The position numbers and the translations under genes were made by a program. A DNA stretch of 64,000 nt. Origin: an uncultured Haliea sp. (GTDB lineage: Bacteria; Pseudomonadota; Gammaproteobacteria; Pseudomonadales; Halieaceae). Shown in pieces: positions 48,057-60,696 of this stretch (its first letter is position 1; the number at the start of each line of letters is the position of its first letter). Below the pieces are notes generated by a model. The model was not told the origin of the DNA. It was given only the letters and a program-made list of their open reading frames with translations, and made no database searches. Where the stretch lies: NCBI GenBank assembly GCA_913061145.1, contig CAJXUQ010000016.1, positions 1 to 64,000 on the forward strand. The letters are read 5' to 3'.

Positions 48057-48875
48057 ATGAGCAACTCGCAGGTGTTGAGCATGGGGCTTGCGCCACTTGA
48101 TGCGCAGCGGTGGATAGAGCCCGATGCAGCTCTCCCGTTTTGGCACGCGCACAAGCAGGCGGTACGTGCCCGTCTCGGCAGCCGTGTTTGTTGCGCTACG
48201 CCGGAATCGTTGCCGGCACAGCGCGAGGCGAGCACGCTGTTGGCCACGCACCTGGTACGTGATCATCCCGATCTCTACCGTCGTGCCGGACCCAAACTGC
48301 ACTGCGGGAAGTACGCAGTCGATGTCGTTGGGGAACATCCGGAGCCGCTGTGGGCGATATCACTCGCGATGGCGGATGACCTGTTGCTTCTGCAACCCCG
48401 GGGTGACGAGTACGTGCTGACCGCTGCGAGTTTGTGTAGCCCAAGCCACTGGCGTCTGGAGGAGAAATTCGAGCAGCCGATGTCCACGATTCACGGCACC
48501 ATTCCAGGATTTACCGGGGTACTGCAGCCACGTGTGGAACGCTTTCTCCAGCACCTGCAACCTGCGCGCCCGGTCGAGCGTTTTAACTGGGGGTTGCAGC
48601 GGGGTGCTGCGCTCTGTGCCAGGCAGACCGAGGCGGCCGAAGGTGCGCTGCACTATCGCTGTGAGCGCCAGACCTTGTCCCGGTTGCCCGGCACCGGGGC
48701 TATCCTGTTTACAATACGGGTGTATCTGAGCCCCTTGAGCAGTTTGAGCGCGGTCCCTGGGGCGCTGCAGACGCTACTGCAGGCCATTGATGCGTGCCCG
48801 CCGGCACTGGCGGTCTACAAGGGATTCGATCGCCTGCAGGATGACCTGGAAGACCTGCGGGGGACGTATGGCTGA
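48057..48875 (+). CDS. DUF3445 / heme-dependent oxidative N-demethylase-like protein
   Basis: DDLLLLQPRGDEYVLTAASLCSPSHWRLEEKFEQPMSTIHGTIPGF. Confidence 0.88.
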   Translation: MSNSQVLSMGLAPLDAQRWIEPDAALPFWHAHKQAVRARLGSRVCCATPESLPAQREASTLLATHLVRDHPDLYRRAGPKLHCGKYAVDVVGEHPEPLWAISLAMADDLLLLQPRGDEYVLTAASLCSPSHWRLEEKFEQPMSTIHGTIPGFTGVLQPRVERFLQHLQPARPVERFNWGLQRGAALCARQTEAAEGALHYRCERQTLSRLPGTGAILFTIRVYLSPLSSLSAVPGALQTLLQAIDACPPALAVYKGFDRLQDDLEDLRGTYG

Positions 48876-49671
48876 CCTCGCCTGGTGGCAGATGACGCTG
48901 ATAGGCCTGCTGTTTGTGTGGGGAGGCTTCGTCCGCTCGGGTCTCGGTTTCGGCGGGGCGGTGCTGACACTGCCGTTCCTGCTGATGGTATACAACGCAC
49001 CGTTGGTCTACCTGCCGATTATCTCCGTGCACTTGCTGTTTTTCTCCGGGTTGACCATTCTCCAGGCCCATCTGCGGGCGCGCAGCGCCCGGCGCGACGG
49101 CGCCGCTGCACCGGAGGCCGCCGGCACGGTGAACTGGCCGTTTTTACGCTACGCTTTTGCGTTGATGCTGGTCCCGAAGCTGATTGGGGTTGCCGGTGTG
49201 CTCACCTTGCCGACGACGGTGGTCAGCAGTTTCATCTTTGTGGTGGTCGGGGCATACGCGGTGAGTTACATCCTGCAACGCCCGTTTAAGAGCAACAGTC
49301 CGCGTGTCGATGCCGGCCTGCTCATGCTGGGAGGTTATGTGAGCGGCACCTCACTGATTGCCGCGCCGCTGGTCGTGCCGGTAGCGGCGAGCCGGGTTGC
49401 CCGACACGAACTGCGCGACACCCTGTTCGTGCTCTGGTTTGTGCTGGTTGCGATAAAGCTGGCGGCGTTTGCCTGGACCGGCGTCGACCTGCAGTGGCGG
49501 CAGCACCTCTGGCTGCTCCCCTGCGCCGCTATCGGCCATGTTCTGGGCCTGCGTTTCCACGCCTACACCCTGCGTGCTGACACCGCCGTGTTCTTTCGCG
49601 TACTCGGTGTGGGCCTGCTTGCCGTCAGCCTCGTCGGCCTGGCGCGCATGGTCAGTCAGGCCCTGGGCTGA
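48868..49671 (+). CDS. TSUP-family (TauE/SafE) membrane transporter
   Basis: Multiple TM; GLGFGGAVLTLPFLLMV; 8-nt overlap with upstream gene. Confidence 0.9.
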   Translation: MADLAWWQMTLIGLLFVWGGFVRSGLGFGGAVLTLPFLLMVYNAPLVYLPIISVHLLFFSGLTILQAHLRARSARRDGAAAPEAAGTVNWPFLRYAFALMLVPKLIGVAGVLTLPTTVVSSFIFVVVGAYAVSYILQRPFKSNSPRVDAGLLMLGGYVSGTSLIAAPLVVPVAASRVARHELRDTLFVLWFVLVAIKLAAFAWTGVDLQWRQHLWLLPCAAIGHVLGLRFHAYTLRADTAVFFRVLGVGLLAVSLVGLARMVSQALG

Positions 49672-49690
49672 CCCCGCACAGGCCCGGCAC

Positions 49691-51493
49691 TCAGGCGCGG
49701 GGCTTGCGCTTCGCCGGCTTCTTGCCAGGCTTCAGCCCAGGTTTGCTGCTGCGCTTGCGAGCAGCCGGGGGCTTGCCGTCAGAAGCCTGGGGAGTGGATG
49801 AATCCCGCTGCAGGTTCAGTTTTTGCCCGCTGACCCAGACGCCGCGAAGGTGGTCGAAGATCTCTGCTGGCATGCCCTCTGGCAGGTCGACTGTGCTGTA
49901 CTCATCGTGAATGATAATGCGGCCGATGTGCTCACTGTCGATATCAGCTTCGTTGGCAATCGCGCCCACGATGTTGCCGGGCTTGACGCCGTGTTTGTGG
50001 CCCACATCAATGCGGAACCGCTCCATGCCTTTAGACAGCTCGCTGTCGCGCTGTTGCCGGCGTGGGCGTTCCCGGGGCTCACGGGCCTCTCGCGCTTCGC
50101 GCGCCGGTCTTTCGGCACGCGCTGGCTTGTCACGGCCGCTCGCAGCCGCTGGGGCACTGTCCTGTGTTTTGCTTGCCACGTCTGACTTGCCGCCGCCCGC
50201 CAACAGGACCAGCGCGGCAGCCACATCAACCATGGGTACGCCATACTCGTGCTGATAGTCGCTGACCAGTTTGCGCGCTGCGTCCAGGTCGCGGGTGTCG
50301 AGGGTGGCCGTGATCTGCTGTTTGAAGCGATCGCTGCGCTTGTCCTGCACTTCCTGCGCACTCGGTAACTGCATGGGTTCAATGATGTTCGACGTGGCGC
50401 GCTCAATGGCCTTCAGCAGACGCCGCTCGCGGTTGGCCGCAAACAGAATGGCTTCGCCCTTGCGCCCGGCCCGGCCGGTGCGGCCGATACGGTGCACGTA
50501 GGCTTCCACATCGTGGGGGATATCGTAGTTGATGACATGGCTGATGCGTTCCACGTCAAGTCCGCGTGCGGCGACATCGGTGGCCACCAGAATGTCGAGG
50601 TTTCCGTTCTTCAACCGCTCCACGGTTTTCTCGCGTTGCTGCTGAGGGATGTCGCCATTCAGCGGGGCGGCTGAGTAGCCGCGGGCCGAGAGTTTTTCCG
50701 CCAGCTCCGTTGTGGCGATACGGGTGCGCACAAAGAGGATGATCGCATCAAAATCCTCCATTTCGAGAATACGGGTCAGGGCATCGAGCTTGTGCACACC
50801 GGCCATCATCCATACGCGTTGTCGAATGGATGAATTCGCCATGGATGTCACCTGAATGGTGATTTCCTGCGGTGATTGCAGGTGGTGCTGTGCGATACGT
50901 CGAATGGCTGTGGGCATGGTGGCGGAGAACAGGGCGACCTGGCGTGTCGGCGGGGTCTGTTCCAGAATCCACTCGACGTCGTCGATGAAGCCCATGCGCA
51001 GCATCTCATCTGCCTCGTCCAGTACGAGAGAGCGCAGCCCTCCCAGGTCCAGCGAGCCGCGGCGCATGTGGTCCATCACGCGGCCGGGTGTGCCGACAAT
51101 GACATGCACGCCACGTTGCAGCTGGCGCAGTTGGCCGCGGTAGTCTGAGCCACCGTAGATGGGCAGCACGTGAAACCCGGGCAAGTGCGCGGCGTACTTC
51201 TGGAACGCTTCGGCAACCTGAATCGCCAGCTCCCGGGTGGGTGTCAGCACCATGACCTGCGGCGTTTTCTGCTTGATATCCAGCTTTGCCAGCAACGGCA
51301 GGGCAAAGGCGGCGGTCTTGCCGGTGCCCGTCTGCGCCTGACCCACCAGGTCGCTGCCCGACAGCAGTGGCGGTATGGTGCGTGCCTGGATGGCTGACGG
51401 GGTTTCATAGCCGACATCGGTCAGCGCACGAAGGAGGAAATCGGGCAGGTTCAGGTCCGCGAAGCGAGTCGCGTCGGAGAGTTCGGCGGTCAT
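49691..51493 (-). CDS. deaD: DEAD-box ATP-dependent RNA helicase, DeaD/CsdA type
   Basis: AQTGTGKTAAFALPLL, DEADEML, SATMP, HRIGRTGRAGR; C-terminal DbpA-like RNA-binding domain and basic tail. Confidence 0.93.
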   Translation of the reverse strand: MTAELSDATRFADLNLPDFLLRALTDVGYETPSAIQARTIPPLLSGSDLVGQAQTGTGKTAAFALPLLAKLDIKQKTPQVMVLTPTRELAIQVAEAFQKYAAHLPGFHVLPIYGGSDYRGQLRQLQRGVHVIVGTPGRVMDHMRRGSLDLGGLRSLVLDEADEMLRMGFIDDVEWILEQTPPTRQVALFSATMPTAIRRIAQHHLQSPQEITIQVTSMANSSIRQRVWMMAGVHKLDALTRILEMEDFDAIILFVRTRIATTELAEKLSARGYSAAPLNGDIPQQQREKTVERLKNGNLDILVATDVAARGLDVERISHVINYDIPHDVEAYVHRIGRTGRAGRKGEAILFAANRERRLLKAIERATSNIIEPMQLPSAQEVQDKRSDRFKQQITATLDTRDLDAARKLVSDYQHEYGVPMVDVAAALVLLAGGGKSDVASKTQDSAPAAASGRDKPARAERPAREAREAREPRERPRRQQRDSELSKGMERFRIDVGHKHGVKPGNIVGAIANEADIDSEHIGRIIIHDEYSTVDLPEGMPAEIFDHLRGVWVSGQKLNLQRDSSTPQASDGKPPAARKRSSKPGLKPGKKPAKRKPRA

Positions 51494-51668
51494 GGGGAGA
51501 ATACCTTGGGGATGGAACTGCAATCAGGGCGATAGTATACAGGCATACGGTGCCGCAACAACGCGGTGGTGGCGTGAATATGCCGTGTTCACAGCCGACG
51601 ATTGGCTTCCGTCCACAGCCCCCTCAGCTATACTCGTCAGTGAATCAGCAACGCGCGGAGAATTCGCC

Positions 51669-52097
51669 ATGACCCAACCCAGCACCGTCAACGACTGCAT
51701 GCATCGGCAGCCCCTGACCATACGTCCGGATGCCAATCTGGTCGAGGCTGTCGGCATCATCACCGAGCACGGTCTCACAGGGCTCACGGTCACGGATGAC
51801 AGCGGAGCGGTGCAGGGCGTGCTGTCAGAGCTGGACTGCCTGCGCGGCATACTCGCCGCGATCTACAACGACGGTGATCCGGAACACGCCCTGGTCAGTG
51901 AGGTGATGACGCACCAGGTCAACGCCTGCGGCCCGCAGGACAGTATCGTCGAAGTGGCCCAGTCCATGCTGGAGACCCGTCAGCGTCGGCGTCCCGTTGT
52001 GGAAAACGGTGTACTGGTCGGTCAGGTGAGCTCGCGGAATATCCTCTGGGCGCTGATGGAGCACTCCCGGCGCCGGTTGCAGGACCGGCGCCGCTAG
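51669..52097 (+). CDS. CBS-domain protein
   Basis: Two CBS motifs (VNDCMHRQPLTIRPDANLVEAVGIITEHGLTGLTVTDD; SEVMTHQVNACGPQDSIVEVAQSM). Confidence 0.93.
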   Translation: MTQPSTVNDCMHRQPLTIRPDANLVEAVGIITEHGLTGLTVTDDSGAVQGVLSELDCLRGILAAIYNDGDPEHALVSEVMTHQVNACGPQDSIVEVAQSMLETRQRRRPVVENGVLVGQVSSRNILWALMEHSRRRLQDRRR

Positions 52098-52112
52098 CGG
52101 CAGCAGGCAGCT

Positions 52113-54848
<2,736 letters not shown>

Positions 54849-55022
54849 GGCAATGCCTCTCATTCGGGTGAACAAGCGGGAACCTTGTGTCCCGTTCAGT
54901 TACCCTAGCACAGGTCGGCGTATCTGGCAGACTGAGACGATTTGCCGCGGAGCGCGTATCCAGCCTGTCGTCGGCGAGCGCCGAGGGGCCGGCAAAATGC
55001 AGGTGAAAAACGGGAGAGCAGC

Positions 55023-56129
55023 GTGCAGCACGGGAGAGGACAGTCGGGAGGGGCCAGATTCAGGCGGGGGCGCAGTAGCGCGCTGCTGCTCTGGCTTGTG
55101 GCGGCTGTGTGTATGGCGGACGCGGGTGTTCGCGTCAGTCTGACCACGGTCGAGACGACCGATATCCTGCGTGAGTTGCGCCTGACGGGCACAGTCACGG
55201 CGCAGCACAACGCGAGTCTGTCGGTCGCCGCCGCAGGACTGGTACAAGACATCCTCGTGGACACTGGAGCGACGGTGGCCCGGGACGATGTCCTGTTGCG
55301 CATGGATGCAGAGCTGGCCGAACTGCGCCATGCAGCCGCCAGGGCCGCGGTGGCCCAGGCGCAGGTGCGCGCCCGGGATGCCGAACGGCGCCTGCAGGAA
55401 GCAGAGTCGTTGCTCCCGCAGCGGGGCATTGCCGAGACCACTGTGCGGGAACTGGCTGCAGACCGTGATGCGGCACAGGCGCAGCTGCAACAGGTGACCG
55501 CAGAGGCAGCGCTGGCGCAGGCATTGCTCGACCGACATACGCTGCGTGCACCATTCCCCGGGGTGATCAGCCTGCGCCGCACGGAACGTGGAGAATGGCT
55601 GAACCCCGGTCAGGCCGTATTCGACCTGGTGGGGCTGGACGACCTGCGACTGGATTTTGCCGTGCCCGAGGACTACCTGTCCTCGCTGCAGGTCGGCGCG
55701 CCGCTCACCTTTACCACTGCCGCCGCTCCCACGCGGGAACTGACCGGCCGTGTCGCCAGCCTGGTGCCGGTTGCCGACACCGCGGCACGCACCTTCCTGC
55801 TGCGCATCGCACCGGCTGATGACGCCCACTCCGGCCTATTGCCGGGAATGTCGGTCAGCGCGCGGCTGGCCCTCGCCACCGGGCGTCGCGGCATCGCGGT
55901 GCCGCGCGATGCGCTGGTGCGCTACCCGGATGGTCGGGTTGTAGTCTGGACAGCGCAGGCCGATGGCGATGCACTGGTTGCCCGTGAGAACACCGTGACC
56001 ACCGGGTTGGCCTTTGCCGGGCAGATTGAAATTCTGCAGGGCCTCGCGGCGAACGAGCAGGTGGTGGTGCGAGGCAATGAAGCCCTGCAGCCGGGGCTGC
56101 TTTTGCTGCCTACGGGAGACGCGCAATGA
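55023..56129 (+). CDS. RND efflux periplasmic adaptor (MFP)
   Basis: GTG start; lipoyl/hairpin/beta-barrel organisation; overlaps permease start. Confidence 0.9.
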   Translation: MQHGRGQSGGARFRRGRSSALLLWLVAAVCMADAGVRVSLTTVETTDILRELRLTGTVTAQHNASLSVAAAGLVQDILVDTGATVARDDVLLRMDAELAELRHAAARAAVAQAQVRARDAERRLQEAESLLPQRGIAETTVRELAADRDAAQAQLQQVTAEAALAQALLDRHTLRAPFPGVISLRRTERGEWLNPGQAVFDLVGLDDLRLDFAVPEDYLSSLQVGAPLTFTTAAAPTRELTGRVASLVPVADTAARTFLLRIAPADDAHSGLLPGMSVSARLALATGRRGIAVPRDALVRYPDGRVVVWTAQADGDALVARENTVTTGLAFAGQIEILQGLAANEQVVVRGNEALQPGLLLLPTGDAQ

Positions 56130-59100
56130 CCGAGGGCGCAGCGGGCTTTTTTGACCGCATCGTCGGGCGCGGCATTCTGGTCACCGTCATCGCACTGATT
56201 GTGACGGTGGTGGGGATCATCGCGGCGCTGCGGATTCCTGTGCAGATGATTCCCGACCTCGATGTCCGGGTGATCAGTATCCGCACCACCTGGCCGGGTG
56301 CGACGCCGCAGGATGTCGAAAAAGAGATCCTTATCGAGCAGGAGGAGTACCTGCGTAATCTTCCCAGTCTGTCCCGCATTGTGGCGACTGCGCGCGCGGG
56401 CAGTGCCGAAATTGAGCTGGAATTTCCCTTTGGTACCGATGTCACCGAAATGCTGATTCGGGTCAGCAATGCCCTGAGCCAGGTGCCGGATTACCCCGAG
56501 AACGTCGACGAACCGCGTATTTTCGCCAATTCCTTTTCGGCGAATGCGTTTATGTTCTTCAGCATTACGCCCCTCCCCGGTAACCCGCGGCAGGTGGACG
56601 TGGACCTGGCACTGGATTTTATTGAAGACACAGTGAAGCCGCGCATGGCCCGGGTGCCGGGTGTCTCCGAAGTCGGTGTGGGAGGGGGCGCGGAACGGCA
56701 GATCCAGATTCTCATCGACCCCGCTCGCCTGGCGCAGCGCGGCCTCACGCTCAGCGATGTGCGCGAGGCCGTGCGTGCGCGCAACCGCGATCGCTCGGCG
56801 GGTGACGTGGAATCGGGTAAGCGCGAGTACCTGTTGCGTACCATCGGGCGTTTTGAGGATGTGGCAGCACTGGAGCAGCTGATCCTGCTGCGCCGTGGCG
56901 ACGCGATCACCCGCTTGAGTGACGTCGCCGAAGTGAAACTGGGCAGCTTTGAGCAGCGCAGCCTGTCTTTCTTTAACGACCAGACCAACCTTTTTCTCTC
57001 CGTGCGTCGGGAATCCGGCTCCAACGTGATCGCGATAAAGCGGGCGATGATGGCCGAACTGGATGCGATCAATGAAGAAGTGCTTGCCCCGGCCGGGTTG
57101 GAGATGCTGCCGGTGTCGGACGATGTACGCTACGTACAGGATTCGGTGCGCAACGTCTGGCAGAACCTCCTGCTGGGCGCCCTGTTTGCCACGCTGGTGA
57201 TGTATTTGTTCCTGCGCTCTGCCCGCGCCACGCTGGTCGGGGTGATGGGCGTGCCGCTGTGTATTATCGTGGCCTTTCTGGGCCTGCTTCTGGCCGGGCG
57301 CACCGTGAACGTCATCTCGCTGGCCGGCATTGCCTTCGCCATTGGCATGACGCTGGACAATAGCATTGTGGTACTGGAGAGCATCGCCCTGGAGCGCCGC
57401 CGGGGTGCGAATCGCCTGCGCGCTGCGGTGGACGGCGTGCGTCAGGTCTGGCCCGCGGTATTTGCCTCCACCGCAACGACGATTCTGGTGTTCATCCCCG
57501 TCATCTTCGTGGAAGAAGAAGCGGGGCAGCTGTATTCCGATGTCGCGATTGCAATCTCGGCGGCGATTCTGGCCTCCATGCTGGTCGCCATTACCGTATT
57601 GCCCGCCGCCGCAGCGCGCCTGAACCTCGGGCGCAGTGGCACCGGCGAGGAAGGAGCAGGTCTGCGCCTGCGAGAGCGCACCCTGGACGGCGTCGCCTGG
57701 CTTCTTGCCAGTGGCAGCCGACGGGTCGCCTGCGTGGCCGCCGTGGCGGCCGCCAGTCTGCTGGCGGTGATGGTACTCACGCCGGCCGCAGAGTACCTGC
57801 CTGAGGGTGAGGAGCCCAAGGTATTCGCCCTCATGAGCGCACCCCCCGGATACAACCTTGCCGCGATGGCAGATATTGCGGAAGAGGTGCGCAGGGAGTT
57901 GCTGCCCTTCGTGGACGCGGACCCCGCTGCATTCCGGCGCGGCGAGGCGAGCGTGCCCGCCCTGGCCTACATGAACATGCGCGTCGCCCCTGACCAGGTG
58001 CGTATCATCGCCGAGCCGATCAATGCCGCGGATGTGGACGCCCTGATGGATGCGCTGGCTGCGGTGTTTGAACGGTATCCCGGCATGCGCGCTTTTGCCG
58101 CACGCGGCTCGATCATTACCAGTAACGATGGCGGCACGCGCAGCGTGAACCTGGATGTGTCTGGCACGGAGTTGACGGACATTTATGCCGTGGCGCTGGC
58201 CGCCTACCGCCGCGCCGACGCGGCCTTCGAGAATCCGCGTATCCAGAGCCGGCCATCGTCACTGACGCTGGCCCAGCCGCTGGTCGAAGTGCGACCCGAT
58301 TGGGAGCGTGCCGCCGAACTCGGGCTGGATGCCGAGGCGATCGGGTTCACCGTGGCCGCGCTGACCGACGGTAGCTATATCGATGAATTCTTCCTCGCCG
58401 ACGACAAGGTGGACATCTACCTGTACAGCGAGGCGGGTCAGTCCGGGTCGTTGGACGCCTTGCCGCATCTTCCGGTATACACGCCGGTCGGGACCGTCGT
58501 GCCGCTGGGTTCGCTGGCCAGCATTACCGAGACGGTGGACACCGCCCAGGTAAGACGAGTCAACGGGCGCCGCACGGTCACGCTGAATATTATCCCGCCA
58601 AGGTCGGTACCCCTGGAGACTGGCGTGGCGATTGTTCGTCAGGATGTGGTGGGTGGCCTGATGGCGGCAGGGGAGGTGCCCGCCGGGGTGACGCTGGCAA
58701 TTTCCGGTGCCGCGGACCAGTTGGACGCCACGCGTGCCTCACTGCTGGGCAACTACCTGGTGGCGCTGCTGATTGTGTACCTGCTGCTGGTGGCGATCTT
58801 CAGTCACTGGGGCTATCCCCTGTTGATCATGACCTCTATTCCGCTGGGCATCGCGGGCGGCATGGTTGGCCTGTGGTTGCTGAATGCAGTGGGGGGCTGG
58901 CTGCCACTGTTCGGTCTGGCGGAGATTGTGCAGCCCTTTGACATGATTTCCATGCTGGGCTTCCTGATCCTCATGGGTACAGTGGTGAACAACCCCATTC
59001 TTATCGTGGATCGGGCGGTGGCCAATGTGAGCGCCGCCGGTATGGAGGTGGTAGCGGCCGTGCAGGAGGCAGTGGACGCGCGTCTGCGGCCTATTGCCAT

Positions 59101-59305
59101 GTCTACGATTACCACCCTGAGTGGCCTGGCGCCGCTGGTCTTGTTGCCGGGAGCAGGCACGGAACTGTATCGCGGCGTGGGCGTCATCGTCATGTTTGGC
59201 ATTCTGGGCTCCGCAGCTGTTACCCTGACGCTGCTGCCAGCCCTGACAGTGATTGTGCTGCAGTGGCAGCAGCGCCGTCGCGCTCTGCCAGCAGGTGTCG
59301 AATGA
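56126..59305 (+). CDS. RND efflux permease
   Basis: 1059 aa; AcrB/MexB-like TM blocks and GxxLDNSIVVLE motif. Confidence 0.96.
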   Translation: MTEGAAGFFDRIVGRGILVTVIALIVTVVGIIAALRIPVQMIPDLDVRVISIRTTWPGATPQDVEKEILIEQEEYLRNLPSLSRIVATARAGSAEIELEFPFGTDVTEMLIRVSNALSQVPDYPENVDEPRIFANSFSANAFMFFSITPLPGNPRQVDVDLALDFIEDTVKPRMARVPGVSEVGVGGGAERQIQILIDPARLAQRGLTLSDVREAVRARNRDRSAGDVESGKREYLLRTIGRFEDVAALEQLILLRRGDAITRLSDVAEVKLGSFEQRSLSFFNDQTNLFLSVRRESGSNVIAIKRAMMAELDAINEEVLAPAGLEMLPVSDDVRYVQDSVRNVWQNLLLGALFATLVMYLFLRSARATLVGVMGVPLCIIVAFLGLLLAGRTVNVISLAGIAFAIGMTLDNSIVVLESIALERRRGANRLRAAVDGVRQVWPAVFASTATTILVFIPVIFVEEEAGQLYSDVAIAISAAILASMLVAITVLPAAAARLNLGRSGTGEEGAGLRLRERTLDGVAWLLASGSRRVACVAAVAAASLLAVMVLTPAAEYLPEGEEPKVFALMSAPPGYNLAAMADIAEEVRRELLPFVDADPAAFRRGEASVPALAYMNMRVAPDQVRIIAEPINAADVDALMDALAAVFERYPGMRAFAARGSIITSNDGGTRSVNLDVSGTELTDIYAVALAAYRRADAAFENPRIQSRPSSLTLAQPLVEVRPDWERAAELGLDAEAIGFTVAALTDGSYIDEFFLADDKVDIYLYSEAGQSGSLDALPHLPVYTPVGTVVPLGSLASITETVDTAQVRRVNGRRTVTLNIIPPRSVPLETGVAIVRQDVVGGLMAAGEVPAGVTLAISGAADQLDATRASLLGNYLVALLIVYLLLVAIFSHWGYPLLIMTSIPLGIAGGMVGLWLLNAVGGWLPLFGLAEIVQPFDMISMLGFLILMGTVVNNPILIVDRAVANVSAAGMEVVAAVQEAVDARLRPIAMSTITTLSGLAPLVLLPGAGTELYRGVGVIVMFGILGSAAVTLTLLPALTVIVLQWQQRRRALPAGVE

Positions 59306-59306
59306 T

Positions 59307-60323
59307 ATGAAATCCGCACTGGACAACGATTACCGTTCCTCGCTGTGGCAGCTGCCACCCAGGCTGTACACGGCAGAGGGTGCTGCGCGCCGTGTCGGTG
59401 TTGAGCTGGAGTTCTCCGGCATTCGCCTGGCGCAGATTGCGGACCTGATTCGCGAGCAGCTCGGCGGCGAACTGGACACGGTTTCCCCGTATGAAAGCCT
59501 GGTCAGGAACACTGAGCTCGGTGACTTCAAGGTCGAGCTCGATTCGGCGTGGCTCAAGCGCCGCGGTCGCGAACGGGCTGATGTTGCGCCGGATGAGCTC
59601 GCCATGCTGGGCGAGAACATGCTCAAACTGGCCGCGGAACAGCTGGTTCCGTTTGAGGTGGTCAGTCCACCCATCGCCATGTCCGAACTGTGGCGCCTGG
59701 GTGCCCTGCTGCAGATGCTGCAACGCAGCGGTGCACGGGGCACCGCCGATGCGCCGCATTATGCCTTCGGATTGCACCTCAACCCTGAATTACCCGGGCT
59801 GGATGCGGCTACCATTCTCGCCTATCTGCGCGCTTTCTGTTGCCTGTCGGATTGGCTCCGGATGCGCAGCAAGGTGAACCTCAGCCGGCGTATCACCCCG
59901 TATATTGATCCCTACGAGAAATCCTATGTCAGCCGGCTGCTCGATCCGGAGTATGCACCGGATGAGCAGCAGCTGATGTCGGACTATCTGGCCGCCAACC
60001 CCACGCGCAACCGGGCGCTGGACATGCTGCCACTGTTTTCTCACCTCGATAAGCAGCGCGTCCGCGAAGCGATCCCGGACGACCGTGTGGTCTCACGCCC
60101 GACGCTGCATTACCGGCTGCCGAACTGTGAGATCGATGATCCTAACTGGTCGCTGGCCAGGCCCTGGCGCGACTGGCTGCAGGTTGATGCGCTGGCCTGC
60201 GATGCTGTGCGGCTGGAGGCGGCGATGAGCCGCTACCGCGAGCATCTGGGGGGATTCAGCGGCGGACTGTTTGGGGATTGGGCTCAGGCCAGCGCGGAAT
60301 TTCTCCTGCCTGAGCTGTGCTAG
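59307..60323 (+). CDS. Putative amidoligase family protein
   Basis: RRVGVELEFSGIRLAQIADLI...; GDFKVELDS; HYAFGLHLNPEL; ATP-grasp/GCS-like amidoligase pattern. Confidence 0.85.
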   Translation: MKSALDNDYRSSLWQLPPRLYTAEGAARRVGVELEFSGIRLAQIADLIREQLGGELDTVSPYESLVRNTELGDFKVELDSAWLKRRGRERADVAPDELAMLGENMLKLAAEQLVPFEVVSPPIAMSELWRLGALLQMLQRSGARGTADAPHYAFGLHLNPELPGLDAATILAYLRAFCCLSDWLRMRSKVNLSRRITPYIDPYEKSYVSRLLDPEYAPDEQQLMSDYLAANPTRNRALDMLPLFSHLDKQRVREAIPDDRVVSRPTLHYRLPNCEIDDPNWSLARPWRDWLQVDALACDAVRLEAAMSRYREHLGGFSGGLFGDWAQASAEFLLPELC

Positions 60324-60407
60324 GTGGCGTTTGTTCCCTTGCGCCGGTGAACACCGGGCCTTCTGGTGCTAAACTGGCGCGCATAACTTTCAGGAGAACG
60401 CCTTCCC

Positions 60408-60680
60408 ATGAGTGCAGCTGACGCAGAAAACCACCAACAGTGCATGGAACGATTCATCGCACTGGCCAATACCATGAAGAACGAAGGGGTGCCTACGCGG
60501 GTGGTTTCCGCGGCATTGATGACCGCGTCCGGGGTGTATGCCACCTATTCAGTGGCGGGCAATTCCGGCGGTTTGCATGCATCAGGCGTGGAAAAAGTCG
60601 CTGCCGCCTATAAGCAGAATCTGGAAAATATCCAGCGCCTGAAGCGCGCGGAGTCCGGCGAGGGGCAGGGCGAAGGCTGA
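60408..60680 (+). CDS. DUF3144 domain-containing small protein
   Basis: ALANTMKNEGVPTRVVSAALMTASGVYATYSVAGNSGGLHASGVEKVAAAYKQNLENIQ. Confidence 0.85.
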   Translation: MSAADAENHQQCMERFIALANTMKNEGVPTRVVSAALMTASGVYATYSVAGNSGGLHASGVEKVAAAYKQNLENIQRLKRAESGEGQGEG

Positions 60681-60696
60681 AACCCTCGCCGACGCA

